Shown: positions 46,127 through 55,195 of the stretch, one piece after another | Position numbering within the stretch: the first letter of the stretch is position 1 | Layout: each line of letters starts with the position of its first letter | NCBI RefSeq assembly: GCF_000276665.1 | Contig: NW_004955460.1 | Coordinates: 1,262,638-1,326,637 of the forward strand | DNA length: 64,000 nt | Reading direction: 5' to 3' | DNA from: Chinchilla lanigera | Taxonomy: Eukaryota > Chordata > Mammalia > Rodentia > Chinchillidae | Translations under genes and position numbers: made by a program | Notes under the pieces: generated by a model | What the model was told of the DNA's origin: nothing | Database searches by the model: none | What the model saw: the letters and a program-made list of their open reading frames with translations, nothing else

Positions 46127-46969
46127 CAGTGGAATTTGGAATAAATGATTTATAAAAAAGAAGTGTTAACACTTGGCCACTGGAAAGACTTAGACAGATC
46201 ATTGTAATGGTTACAACCATATTAAACAAAATATCCAAGAATCTCTCAAATAGGAGTGACAGGGATTTATCCTCTGATCTGTACTCTATCTATCAAAGAG
46301 GTGGGCACAGTAAGCCCCCTCTCTGCCTGCCAGTGTAGTGGAAAGAAAGCTGATGAGAACATGGAGCTGGGAACCAGCCACCTACACTGATGTTCTGCAG
46401 AAATGGTGTATGAGAGGAAGGCACATCTTACTATGCCACTGGTGAGGACTTAAACCATGAGCCACCACAAGTAGAGCACTACAGAATCCTTAGTAGCTAG
46501 TGATAAAAGTCCACAGAAAAGTAATGAGGAGATAATTCCAGTGATATGAATCTGAAGGTGTAAGGTTCAAAAGAAGCTCCATAAATCAGAAGAGATTGCC
46601 TTAGATGGAAATTTTCACTTTAGTCTTACCTGACCACTTCCTTGCCAAGTTCATTTGAGCAATATAATTTGAAGTCAGTTCATATTGGATGCTGCACAGA
46701 TTTTGCTGCATATTGTAAGGCCTAAATTGCTAAGAAATAATAAATGTTTTCTTTTTTGCTTTTTAATAGGATGACTTCCCTACTCATGGTGGCCCAGGCT
46801 CACAATTTGCTTCAAAGGATGAAGGAAGTTGTGGAGAGATTGGGATATATTAGGAAATTAATTTGAAATTTGAGCTCTGGTCTTTAAAATATAGAGGCTG
46901 TTCAAGATAATTTCTTTTCCCTTCCCTTGTGAACACATAAAGAATCACTCATGGAGAACTCCTATCATA
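46127..46969. other. Unidentified sequence with a possible 3' splice site
   Basis: No repeat recognised. At 46747-46769 a T-rich tract ends in 'ttttaatag', like a splice acceptor, followed by a short open stretch. See the separate finding. Too weak to call an exon. Confidence 0.35.
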
Positions 46970-47126
46970 CCTGGAGCAATGGTGTATGCATTCATTTCTA
47001 GCTACTCAGGAGACTGAGGCAGAAAGACTGCAAGTTCAAAGCCAGCCTGGGTAACTGAACGAGATCCTGTCTCAGAAATAAAATGAAAAGGGCTGGGGAT
47101 GCAGTTCAGAAGCAAAAAAAAAAAGA
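46970..47126 (+). mobile_element. Dimeric B1/ID SINE, sense
   Basis: 'agctactcaggagactgagg', 'gcaagttcaaagccagcctg', 'agatcctgtctcagaaataa', then ID start 'gggctggggatgcagttcag' and poly-A. The ID half is truncated before its B box. Confidence 0.85.
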
Positions 47127-47245
47127 AATAATTCTGATCACAAATTTTTGTTTCTAGAGAAAATTTTTATTTTTTCTACTTTCAAATAATGCCCAGCTAT
47201 GCTAGATTAAGGAGGAAGGAGATGATGACCACAGTAGGTTGTGTG

Positions 47246-47325
47246 TTTTTTTGTCACCAGGAATCAAAGTCAGGATCTTGCACTTGCCAGGCAAGCACTG
47301 TGCCACTGAGCTGTATCCCCAGGGC
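47246..47325 (-). mobile_element. ID SINE, antisense
   Basis: T-rich start, 'caccaggaatcaaagtcagg', 'cacttgccaggcaagcactg', 'ccactgagctgtatccccag'. Flanks 'agtaggttgtgtg' and 'agtaagttgttgt' suggest an eroded target duplication. Confidence 0.88.
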
Positions 47326-47499
47326 CAGTAAGTTGTTGTCAAACATTAGCTAAATTTGCCTCATCTGCAGCCTGGGCAACTAAAAATGCCTGGGGCATCA
47401 CCCAGAACTTCTGGTTTAGAAGGTAAAAATCTGCTTCATCTCTCTCCTAGAGCATTTAGGAAATAAGAGGGAGAGAGGTAGGAACCGATGAGCAGGAAC

Positions 47500-47627
47500 A
47501 TATGCTATATGAGCACATAGTATGGTGAATGTTTAATTCTTTTTCAATATTACATAAAAGGCCAGGGATGTAGCTCAGCAGCACAGGCACCTACCTGGCA
47601 AGTGTGAGGTCCTAAGTTTGATTCCTG

Positions 47628-47668
<41 letters not shown>

Positions 47669-47965
47669 GCAAATAATATTACATAAAAGACAAATTGCCA
47701 GGAGTCCTCCTCAAAAATCTTTTCATTACTTTGTACACACTTAGCCCATCATCCTTGCTACTTTCTGAATGAGTTCTGGAAGTCCTCTTTCATGAGTGTC
47801 TTTCATTGCACTGTTAATAGGTGCCTCAATGTTCTGAATCAATTTGAAATATTTGCGTTTCCTGTTCATTTTTACTTTGGGCAAGAGCCAAAAGTTCCAT
47901 AGTGCCAGATGCACTGAATAAAATGGATGAGGATGCACTGTAATGCTTTTGTTTAACAGAAATTT
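47500..47965 (-). pseudogene. Tc1/mariner transposase 3' part, antisense arm of a palindrome
   Basis: The reverse strand encodes, in a 103-codon open frame (47741-48052 on minus), FLLNKSITVHPHPFYSVHLALWNFWLLPKVK, then RKYFKLIQNIEAP and further residues. The first block aligns with the mariner transposase C-terminal catalytic region (pattern HPPYSPDLAPCDFFLFPKLK). The catalytic aspartates of that motif are changed here (YSVHLALWNF). Only the 3' part of the gene is present. The 3' noncoding end is interrupted by an ID SINE at 47561-47674. Upstream of the motif the homology stops abruptly at 47965/47966, where a second arm begins in the opposite direction. Confidence 0.7.
47561..47674 (+). mobile_element. 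ID SINE with AC-repeat tail and 15-bp target duplication
   Basis: 'gccagggatgtagctcagca', 'cctacctggcaagtgtgagg', 'taagtttgattcctggtaca', then a pure 'ac' repeat (about 47630-47666) instead of poly-A. The duplication 'aatattacataaaag' is perfect at 47546-47560 and 47675-47689. Confidence 0.95.
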
Positions 47966-48165
47966 CGTAAATATTTTGAAATGATTCAGAACACTGAGGC
48001 AGCCATGGCCCTCACGAAAAAGGACTTTCAGAACTACTTCAGAAAGTGGCAAGAATGATAAGTGTGTTCAAAGCAAGGAGAGGATTTTGAGGAAGAGTCG
48101 TGGCATTGTGTCTTTTATTGTAATCTATTTTTAAGCATCCACTGTATGTTTGGGTCATACCTTTT
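47966..48165 (+). pseudogene. Tc1/mariner transposase 3' end, sense arm of a palindrome
   Basis: The forward strand reads, with stops, RKYFEMIQNTEAA, then LTKKDFQNYFRKWQE and a mariner-like 3' noncoding tail 'gtcttttattgtaatctatt'. This is the same transposase tail as in the antisense arm, in opposite orientation. An LTR inserted at 48166 interrupts its outer end, and mariner sequence may resume briefly after 48575. Confidence 0.65.
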
Positions 48166-48575
48166 TGTAGTTTATATCTAGATGTACCCCCCAAAAGCCT
48201 CATGAACTCACAGGTGGGGTTTTTGGAAGGTGACCGGATAATAGGTTTGTGATAGTCATCACTGTATTGATCCACTGATGGATTTATAGCTGGGTGTGCT
48301 GTTGGGAGGTAAAGCCTCATAGGAAGAGGTGGGTAACTGGGGGAGGGGGTGAATTGAAAGGGTATAGATCCCACCTCCCTTGATCCTCTCTGCTTCCTGC
48401 TGCCATGCTTTGACCTGCTTCTTCTCTGCCATGCCCCTCTGCCATGCCACCCTGCCTTGGAGGCAGCCAAATATGAGCTGACGCCACTACAAACTATAAG
48501 CCAAAATAACCTTTCCTCCCTTAAATTGTGGGTATTGGATATAGTGTCATAGCAGAAAGGAAAGTAGCTGCGACA
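48166..48575 (+). mobile_element. MaLR-type solo LTR, sense, perfect 5-bp duplication
   Basis: 410 bp from 'tgtagtttatatctagatgt' to 'ggaaagtagctgcgaca', with 'caaaataacctttcctccct' and 'gtgggtattggatatagtgt'. The duplication 'ctttt' is perfect at 48161-48165 and 48576-48580. Confidence 0.93.
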
Positions 48576-49698
48576 CTTTTTATGTATCCTCTTTCTTCTT
48601 TTTCAGTTTCAACCTAGAGAAGCTAACATGAATTAGATAAGGTAACTCAGAGATCAGAGAAAGCAGTGTGTCCTAAATTCCCCATTCATATTCTTCAGGA
48701 TCAAAGTTCTGAGACCCATGGCAGCAGGGTGCATGCTAGCTTAGGACACATTGAACCTGCATGGCATGGTGAGCTGAAGTCACCCACCACGGTGGACTGC
48801 TGAACACAGAGGTGGGGTCTGTGTAGGAACATGGTATCCATAGCCACCTGGAGCAGGGAGGAGCTGGCAGCTGTGGGAGTTGGTGACGACTCCCACAAAC
48901 ATCAGACAAGCAGAAACCACAGACCACAAGTTTATCAGTCACAGACTTCTGGCCCGGGCCACCCATGTGCAAAGAACATAGAACAACTAATGGAGAAGCC
49001 TGCAAAGCTCTGCCACACGGTCACACAAGCCAGCCCACTCCCCTCAACACCCAGCTACCCCTCAGATAGCAGCCAGAGGAAACAAAAAGACAAATAAACA
49101 GACTGAGCACGTCCAAAAGGAAAACTTAAATCACCACCTTGCACTAAATTTAAATAAGGTAGATCTAAAAGCTAATTTACTGACCGTGATTAAGACTTTG
49201 TTGTGTATGAAAATGATAATAAAATGGATGCCATAACTCATATCGTTGTCCATGAAGCAGTGACTGTATCAAGGATATGGAAGTTTCCAGAGGGCCTGGT
49301 GTCCTGTATCCCATGGTTGCCATCACTAGAAAAGGGTATGTTCCAGACCTAGTGAATGAATGTAAGCAACAAGAACATAAAGATCCACCCCTTATCCAGT
49401 CCTAGAAATGTGTTTTTTGGGAACAAACATAAAATGAAATATCCCACTTGGAGTCTTTAGCAATTAGGCCATATAATTATTGTCCTGTGGACAATATAAT
49501 GCACTCCATTTTCTTTCTCTACTGGAGTAGACATGGGTAGGAGAGAGGAAGACAGTTGCCAAGTTTTAACAAATGTGTACCATCATTTTACAGTTTTCCA
49601 TTTTAGGTTGTACAGGCAACAGGAAACATAACAAGCCTTGTCTAGGAAAAGTACTATGTTATTCTGGTACAAAAGCATTTGAAATGTGGATAACTTTG
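48576..49698. other. Unidentified single-copy sequence
   Basis: About 1.1 kb with no family recognised beyond a possible mariner end in the first tens of bases. The open frames of 65-89 codons lack domains. Confidence 0.4.
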
Positions 49699-50185
49699 TG
49701 TCTTAGTTACTTTTCCCTCCTTGCTGAGACAAAATACCTGATGCCCATAATTAAGGAAGGAAAGGTTTATTTAGCTTACACTTTGTGGAAATTTCAGTCT
49801 ATAATCAGCTGGCTCCAAGGCAGGGGGGCATGGCACAGGGGCAACACTTCAACACAAAAAAGCAAAAGCAGCAAGAGCTAAAAAAAAAAAGGGTGGACAA
49901 GGAAAAGCCTCTTTTCCTCCCTTATATTGTAGGCAAGCTACTCTCACCCAGGAGGCATGCAGCACTCACATCATCTCCACACCCTCCTCTTGCACAAGCT
50001 CAGGATGAATACAATATAAGGACCCTGGCCCCCTTGCTCAGTCACAGAGTTAACCTTGTAAACTTCTCAAATTGACACAATGAACAACATCCCAAATGAA
50101 TAAGGGCATGTCCTTTTCACCCTTTGTAATAAGTCACTTAGCCAAGCCTCTAGATTCAAGTTGACACAATGTATCAACCATAACA
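49699..50185 (-). mobile_element. MaLR-type solo LTR, antisense (487 bp)
   Basis: 'tgtcttagttacttttccct', 'ggaaaggtttatttagctta', 'cagctggctccaaggcaggg' and the closing 'gtatcaaccataaca'. Flanks 'ctttg' (49694-49698) and 'ctttt' (50186-50190) agree at four of five bases. Confidence 0.85.
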
Positions 50186-52087
50186 CTTTTTGTCTTTTAG
50201 GCAGATTAAAATGACAAAAGCAAAGAGAAAACTTTTTCTCTTCCCCATTATGGCATGAATCCCAAACCCTGGTGCAACCTTTCCATGGGAACAAAGAATA
50301 ATCACATTTCATTGGTTTCAGGAGAGCCTGATAATCTCACCAAACCCATTATGAAGTTCCAGTGAAGCAACCACAGAAAGTTTTGGGTAATAATCATTGT
50401 TTTATAAAAGGTCACTTCTTTAACTTTTTGAATCACCTCAATTATGAATTGAACCCCTGAGCACCCATGAGAGAGAGGGAGACAAGTGAAGTTTCTCCAT
50501 GCTGGTCACATCAAGTGTAAATATTGACAGTTTTTCTGCCAGCACTAACAACTGGGTGAAAATGTGTATCTTCTTGTGTGTTATCTCTGGTTGCTGGATT
50601 TTCCCAACAATCACTGGGTTTCTGATCTAAAAGAAAAATGCCCAAAGTATGTCTTTATGAAAGAAGCTGTGTTCTGAAATGTGCACAGTAGACTACGCAC
50701 CTCTCTTCATGCTTAGCCTTTCTTTTTAGTTTGTGGGTTGATATCTAGATTGTAATCACAAGTAAATTGTTACATGGATGGCCCACTTATGAACCATACC
50801 CTGGGGAATTTTTTCCTTTCAGTTGCATACACTATCTAGTACTAAATCATGTTGCAACAAGTTTGGGAGATTGTTTACAAATAATTGCTGTTAAACAGTT
50901 TAATTAAAATATACGTAACATTCATGTCTGTTTTGTAAATTGGTTACAGAAAAAAATCAGGAAAAGTGTTAGCATCAAAACTTCAGCTTGTCTACTGCAT
51001 TTTGGTGAATGTGTTCTTTTTCAATATGTAGTCTGCTTTAGTTGGGTTTCATGTAATAATTTTCTCATTCTAAGAGATTCAATAAATGCCACATGATTAT
51101 GGATTTCATACTTAGTGTAAGTGTATCACAGTCCAATGACTGAGGAGTAGACCATCAGTTAATCAGAATGTTTGGTAGTGGGCTATTCCTTCCAGTTCAC
51201 TGAACTGACTGGCGTATTTCATCTTCTATGGCAACTGTTTTTCTTCTTAGTCTTGCTAAGGGATCCTTTAAAAGGGATTATCCCAGATTACAGTGTTCCA
51301 AAGACAAACATTCGATTATCTCAAAAGGTTGGTCCCTTACCTGCCTCATTTTTATCAGTCCAAACACTGGTTTTCCTTACAGAATGCTGAAAATGTGGTG
51401 GTGGTTATTGCTTTGATCCTGGTGTGTGCCATTTGCTTATTTCTCCTTAACAATGAAAGAAACAAACTATCTAGGTTCATTGGAAGTCTTCACTAATTGG
51501 GTTTCTCTTTTTTGTCTTTCAATAGAATAGTTCTGCAAGTGCAAAAATTGCAAAATCAGAATTTTATTTTTAACCAAAAGAAAATTCCCAGGTAGAAGTC
51601 CCATAGCTCATGAACTTCCAAGTAGGTGTTTCTGTTGGGGAGAGCCTCACTCTTGAAAGCTTTATAGCACAGGCTAGAATTACTGCCAGTGAGACTGCCA
51701 ATGAAGAATGAGCCTTGGCCTAGCTACGACAGGTGTTTCCATTCTCTTCTGATGCTTATCTGAACATGGAGTAAAGTGGAGTCTATAAAACAAGGGTGGG
51801 AATTTCACTGGGGAAGGTCTGGGCTGTACCGTAAAATGCCCCCAGCTCTGTGCCTGTGTAGGAACCTCAAAGAACCTTCTAGAAATGTAAGAGACCATTT
51901 TAATCTCTTAGTGTGTGTGCATATGTGTTGTTATTACACTGTAATGGTTAAAAACTCAGAAAGCATTATTGAATATCTATTTTGTGGTTTCAACCTACTA
52001 TTAAAGGCCAAAAGGATTTGAAAGCAGTTACTAAAGTTAATCAGAGATATTAGTCTCTTGGTTAAAGAAAGTGAATCAGTGTGATAT
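50186..52087. other. Unidentified AT-rich single-copy sequence
   Basis: About 1.9 kb with no repeat recognised. 50860-51060 has a dense run of AT-rich homeodomain-like cores ('cagtttaattaaaatatacg') and might be regulatory. The three overlapping frames at 51172-51496 have no domain. Confidence 0.4.
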
Positions 52088-52110
52088 CTGGAAGGAACAT
52101 TTAACTTTTG
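52088..52110 (+). repeat. 23-bp direct repeat, copy 1
   Basis: A 23-base sequence (starting 'ctggaaggaacattt') recurs exactly at 52651-52673, 563 bp downstream. Confidence 0.97.
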
Positions 52111-52204
52111 GAACTGTGAGTCTAGTCAAAAGTCTCACAGATTTTTAGAAATAGAGGCCAGCCTTCCTTCATCCCTTTCAGATACATTTTGAATTCTATG
52201 AGAT

Positions 52205-52650
52205 TTTGTACATCTGTCCATGGATCTCAGAATCAAACCACTCCTGGACCACCTGCCCACTTGTTCTCTACTTCAGGATACACTGGCTTTTAAATTTTTT
52301 TCCTGAAAGTCCTGGATTTTCCCCCTTTGAAACCTTCCCAAATGCTATGTCCCTCACCTATAGTGACCCCCACCTTCTTTTTCTGTCTAATTTTTCAATC
52401 CATTGGAGGCATAAAATGTCACCTTCCCTCAAACCATCCTTGCCTGCCCACCTTACTTATCCAGTTATGAGGCCAATTGCACTCTTATACTTTTTTCTTC
52501 ATCTGACTTCTCAGAATTTGTATCTAAACATGTGTTTGAATGGCCGGTTAGCTCAGTTGGTTAAGTTTGAATACTTAGGAGTTTCTGCTCCCCTTAGAAG
52601 GATGAAAAGAGGACTCACATCTTTTCCACTTACTTCTATATCCCTAGTAC
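52205..52650 (+). mobile_element. L2-like LINE fragment, sense
   Basis: 'ataaaatgtcaccttccctc' followed by 'aaaccatccttgcctgccca' and the later 'ctatatccctagtac' resemble the L2 3' region ('aaatgtcacctcctcagagaggcc' in short pieces, 'tatccccagtgcc'). Diverged, with a tRNA-like insert at 52542-52564. Moderate confidence. Confidence 0.5.
52542..52564 (+). pseudogene. 5' fragment of tRNA-Ile (tailless retropseudogene)
   Basis: 'ggccggttagctcagttggt' plus the next two bases match the 5' end of mammalian tRNA-Ile(AAU), 22 bases exactly, including acceptor 5' strand, A box and D loop. The rest of the tRNA is absent. The 8-bp sequence 'gtttgaat' flanks it directly (52534-52541 and 52565-52572), like a target-site duplication. 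No A tail is present. This is not a functional tRNA gene. Confidence 0.8.
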
Positions 52651-52673
52651 CTGGAAGGAACATTTAACTTTTG
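52651..52673 (+). repeat. 23-bp direct repeat, copy 2
   Basis: Exact second copy of 52088-52110, lying within the L2-like tail just after 'tatatccctagtac'. Confidence 0.97.
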
Positions 52674-52894
52674 TAACCAAGCACAGGAACTATTCAACAT
52701 ATAGCTGTTGAATGGGTGAAGAAATTAATCAATAAAGTCACACACAAAATAACATGAGCTAGTTACACATGGGCTATGTATGCCTTTAAATTATGCTGTT
52801 AGTAATAATCTCAGCATCAAGTAATTTCTATCAGATATTAATTCATCCATTAAGTTTTTATTGAGTGTCTTTCATGTGCTAAAGTTGTGGTAAA

Positions 52895-53130
52895 TGTTGA
52901 TAATTTAGCACAAGCAGAACACAGCTCTGGGGCTAACGTCCTAGCTTTAACTCCTGCCTCTATCAATTACTTGTGCTGTGACTCGGGTTGCCTAAACACT
53001 GCCGGCTGGAGTTTTCACAGCTCCAAGACAAGGAAATAATTCCTGCTCTTTGTGATTGTGCAGCCTAGGAGCTAATTAAGTAAATAAATTAGGGAAGTCA
53101 CTAACTAGCACACAGTAAGTGTGTTGCTAC
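52895..53130 (+). mobile_element. MIR SINE, sense
   Basis: 'cagctctggggctaacgtcc', 'taactcctgcctctatcaat', 'tacttgtgctgtgactcggg', 'gacaaggaaataattcctgc' and 'ctagcacacagtaagtgtg' follow MIR nearly end to end. Confidence 0.82.
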
Positions 53131-53733
53131 TTTCAGAGATAGTGTGATTTTCAACTGGGCTACAGTACAAATTTCCTGCTATGTTGGAAAGAACAATTAG
53201 CTCTTAGGCTGGGACTAGGTCTCAATTTCCTCAGCCACACAGATAGTGAACACATAGGACCTGCTGTGTCACCTAGAGGGTCACCACTGAAGTCATGCAA
53301 AATACAAAACATAATGTACATACACTAATGTTATTTTTCCACGGGAGAATTCTTTATTTCACCGGGCTTGTAATGAATAACACAGGTTGTTCTGCTTACT
53401 CAGTTGTTTACTTCATTCTCCTTTATTTGATAGTTTTATACCTTATATAGTATACAAGGACACTGTTCATCTTTTTTATTAAATTTCCCCTGCAAATAAG
53501 AATTAATATCCTACTGTAATATTGGACATTGTAATAATTCAAGCTTGAAAGAGGAAAGCAGAGCTGGATTTTCAATAAGATATGAATATTTTCTGAGTGT
53601 CTTTCCATACAGGTCTACTTCCATTTTGTTTTTGTTATCATTATTATTAACAGCTATCTTTCTATCTAAAATTACCAAGCACAGACATATCTTCAAACTC
53701 TTGGCAGAATTTACAAGGGAAGCAGGTCCCAAT
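53131..53733. other. Unidentified AT-rich sequence
   Basis: No family recognised. Short overlapping frames only. Confidence 0.4.
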
Positions 53734-53819
53734 CTTATGCATCATTTATCTGGCCTTTTGTTCAGAAATACTAGGTGAGTTTAAGAAGTCTCCCCCATAA
53801 AGCAGTTATATGTGCCTCA
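53734..53819 (+). repeat. 86-bp direct duplication, copy 1
   Basis: The segment from 'cttatgcatcatttatctgg' to 'gttatatgtgcctca' recurs at 54287-54373 with about three differences (one extra T, 'atcatt' versus 'gtcatt', 'agcag' versus 'agtag'). It is not a recognised repeat. Confidence 0.96.
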
Positions 53820-54286
53820 GTGCTATTCATTCCTCAAGTAAATCAAAATCCAAAAGGCAGTGCTACCCAATATGGGACACAAGGAAGTCACAGGTCTCCC
53901 AAGAGTGTCACAAAGGTTAGGCTCATGGACTAAAGAGCTCATTTTTAGATGCAATTGATATTGCACAGGGGAGGTTACATAGTTCACTCCCTCTTCCCCA
54001 GTCATGATCTGTATATTCTTTTGTATTTTGTATATTATAAATGTAAAAATATCTGTATATTTTTTTGTATTTTGTTCACTTTAGGTTATTTTTTTTTTGC
54101 TTTCATCCATATCACTATACAATAAGAAATTTGAAATTGAACACTTTTGACTTGCATCATTTACCACAAAGTAGTGGCAGTGATAGTTCATAAACTAGAT
54201 ATTTGATTAATTAATGTTACCATTTTAAAGCTTTCTGCCCATTTGCTTTAGTACTTGGGGTTCTTAGGTACTGAGAGCCATTGCAA
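53820..54286. other. Unidentified AT-rich sequence
   Basis: Lies between the two copies of the duplication. Contains T-rich runs at 54060-54100. No family recognised. Confidence 0.4.
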
Positions 54287-54373
54287 CTTTATGCGTCATT
54301 TATCTGGCCTTTTGTTCAGAAATACTAGGTGAGTTTAAGAAGTCTCCCCCATAAAGTAGTTATATGTGCCTCA
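54287..54373 (+). repeat. 86-bp direct duplication, copy 2
   Basis: Second copy of 53734-53819, about 96% identical by eye, spaced about 553 bp. Confidence 0.96.
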
Positions 54374-54783
54374 AAATACAGAATGCTGTTGTTATACTGT
54401 TGTTGGCATCCTTGTCATTATTTATAATATTCGTCTTAGGGGAGAACTTGCCATTTCTGGATGGCCTGTAATCACAAAATAATAATCATAGTAACTGTCA
54501 TAATAATGAGCAATATAATTACTATTCATTAAGACAGTGATTCATAATCTTAACCATTATCATATTATATTTAATTATGATGACAGTGGTGAAAATTACT
54601 ATTTCCAGCCATTGAGAATGCAAGGAATCTCAGAACTCAAGCAAAGAAAGTAAAAGTGAAACATAAAATTTGATGGGGCTTTTCTCCTAAGAATCTCAAG
54701 AAGTATTTAAAATAAAGTTAAAATTCAAAGTTTGATTTAACTCACATTTGTATACTTGATCTCTAATAGAAAAATGAAATTTT
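54374..54783. other. Unidentified AT-rich sequence
   Basis: No repeat recognised. Rich in 'ataat' motifs at 54478-54520. Confidence 0.4.
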
Positions 54784-54950
54784 CAGGAGGGTGTGGTGGT
54801 GCATGGCTGTAATCCCAGCACTCTGAGAGGCTGAGGGAGGAGAATCACAAGTTTGAGTCCAGTGGGCAATTTAACAAGATCCTGTCTCAAAAAAACGACT
54901 AGGGATGTAGCTCAATGCAAAGACCCTGGGTACAATCCTCAGGGGAACAG
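54784..54950 (+). mobile_element. Dimeric B1/ID SINE, sense
   Basis: 'gtgtggtggtgcatggctgt', 'aatcccagcactctgagagg', 'gatcctgtctcaaaaaaacg', 'actagggatgtagctcaatg' and 'gggtacaatcctcagggg'. Its A-rich tail has expanded into the purine tract that follows. Confidence 0.92.
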
Positions 54951-55045
54951 AAAGAAGGAGAAGGAGAAGGAAAAAAAGAAGAAGAGGAAGAGGAAAAGAG
55001 AGGAGGAGGAGAAGGAAGAAAAGAGGAAGATAAGGGGGGAGGAAG

Positions 55046-55090
<45 letters not shown>

Positions 55091-55096
55091 AAGAAA

Positions 55097-55160
<64 letters not shown>

Positions 55161-55195
55161 AAAGAAAAGAAAGGTAGAAAGGTGGGCAGGAAGGA
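54951..55195 (+). repeat. Long purine tract (GGA/GA/GAAA)
   Basis: About 245 bp that is almost pure purine: AAGGAG/GAGGA units, then a GA run (about 55050-55086), then tandem GAAA (about 55086-55170). 55033-55171 is uninterrupted purine. The open frames through it in all reading directions are artefacts of the repeat. Confidence 0.97.
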
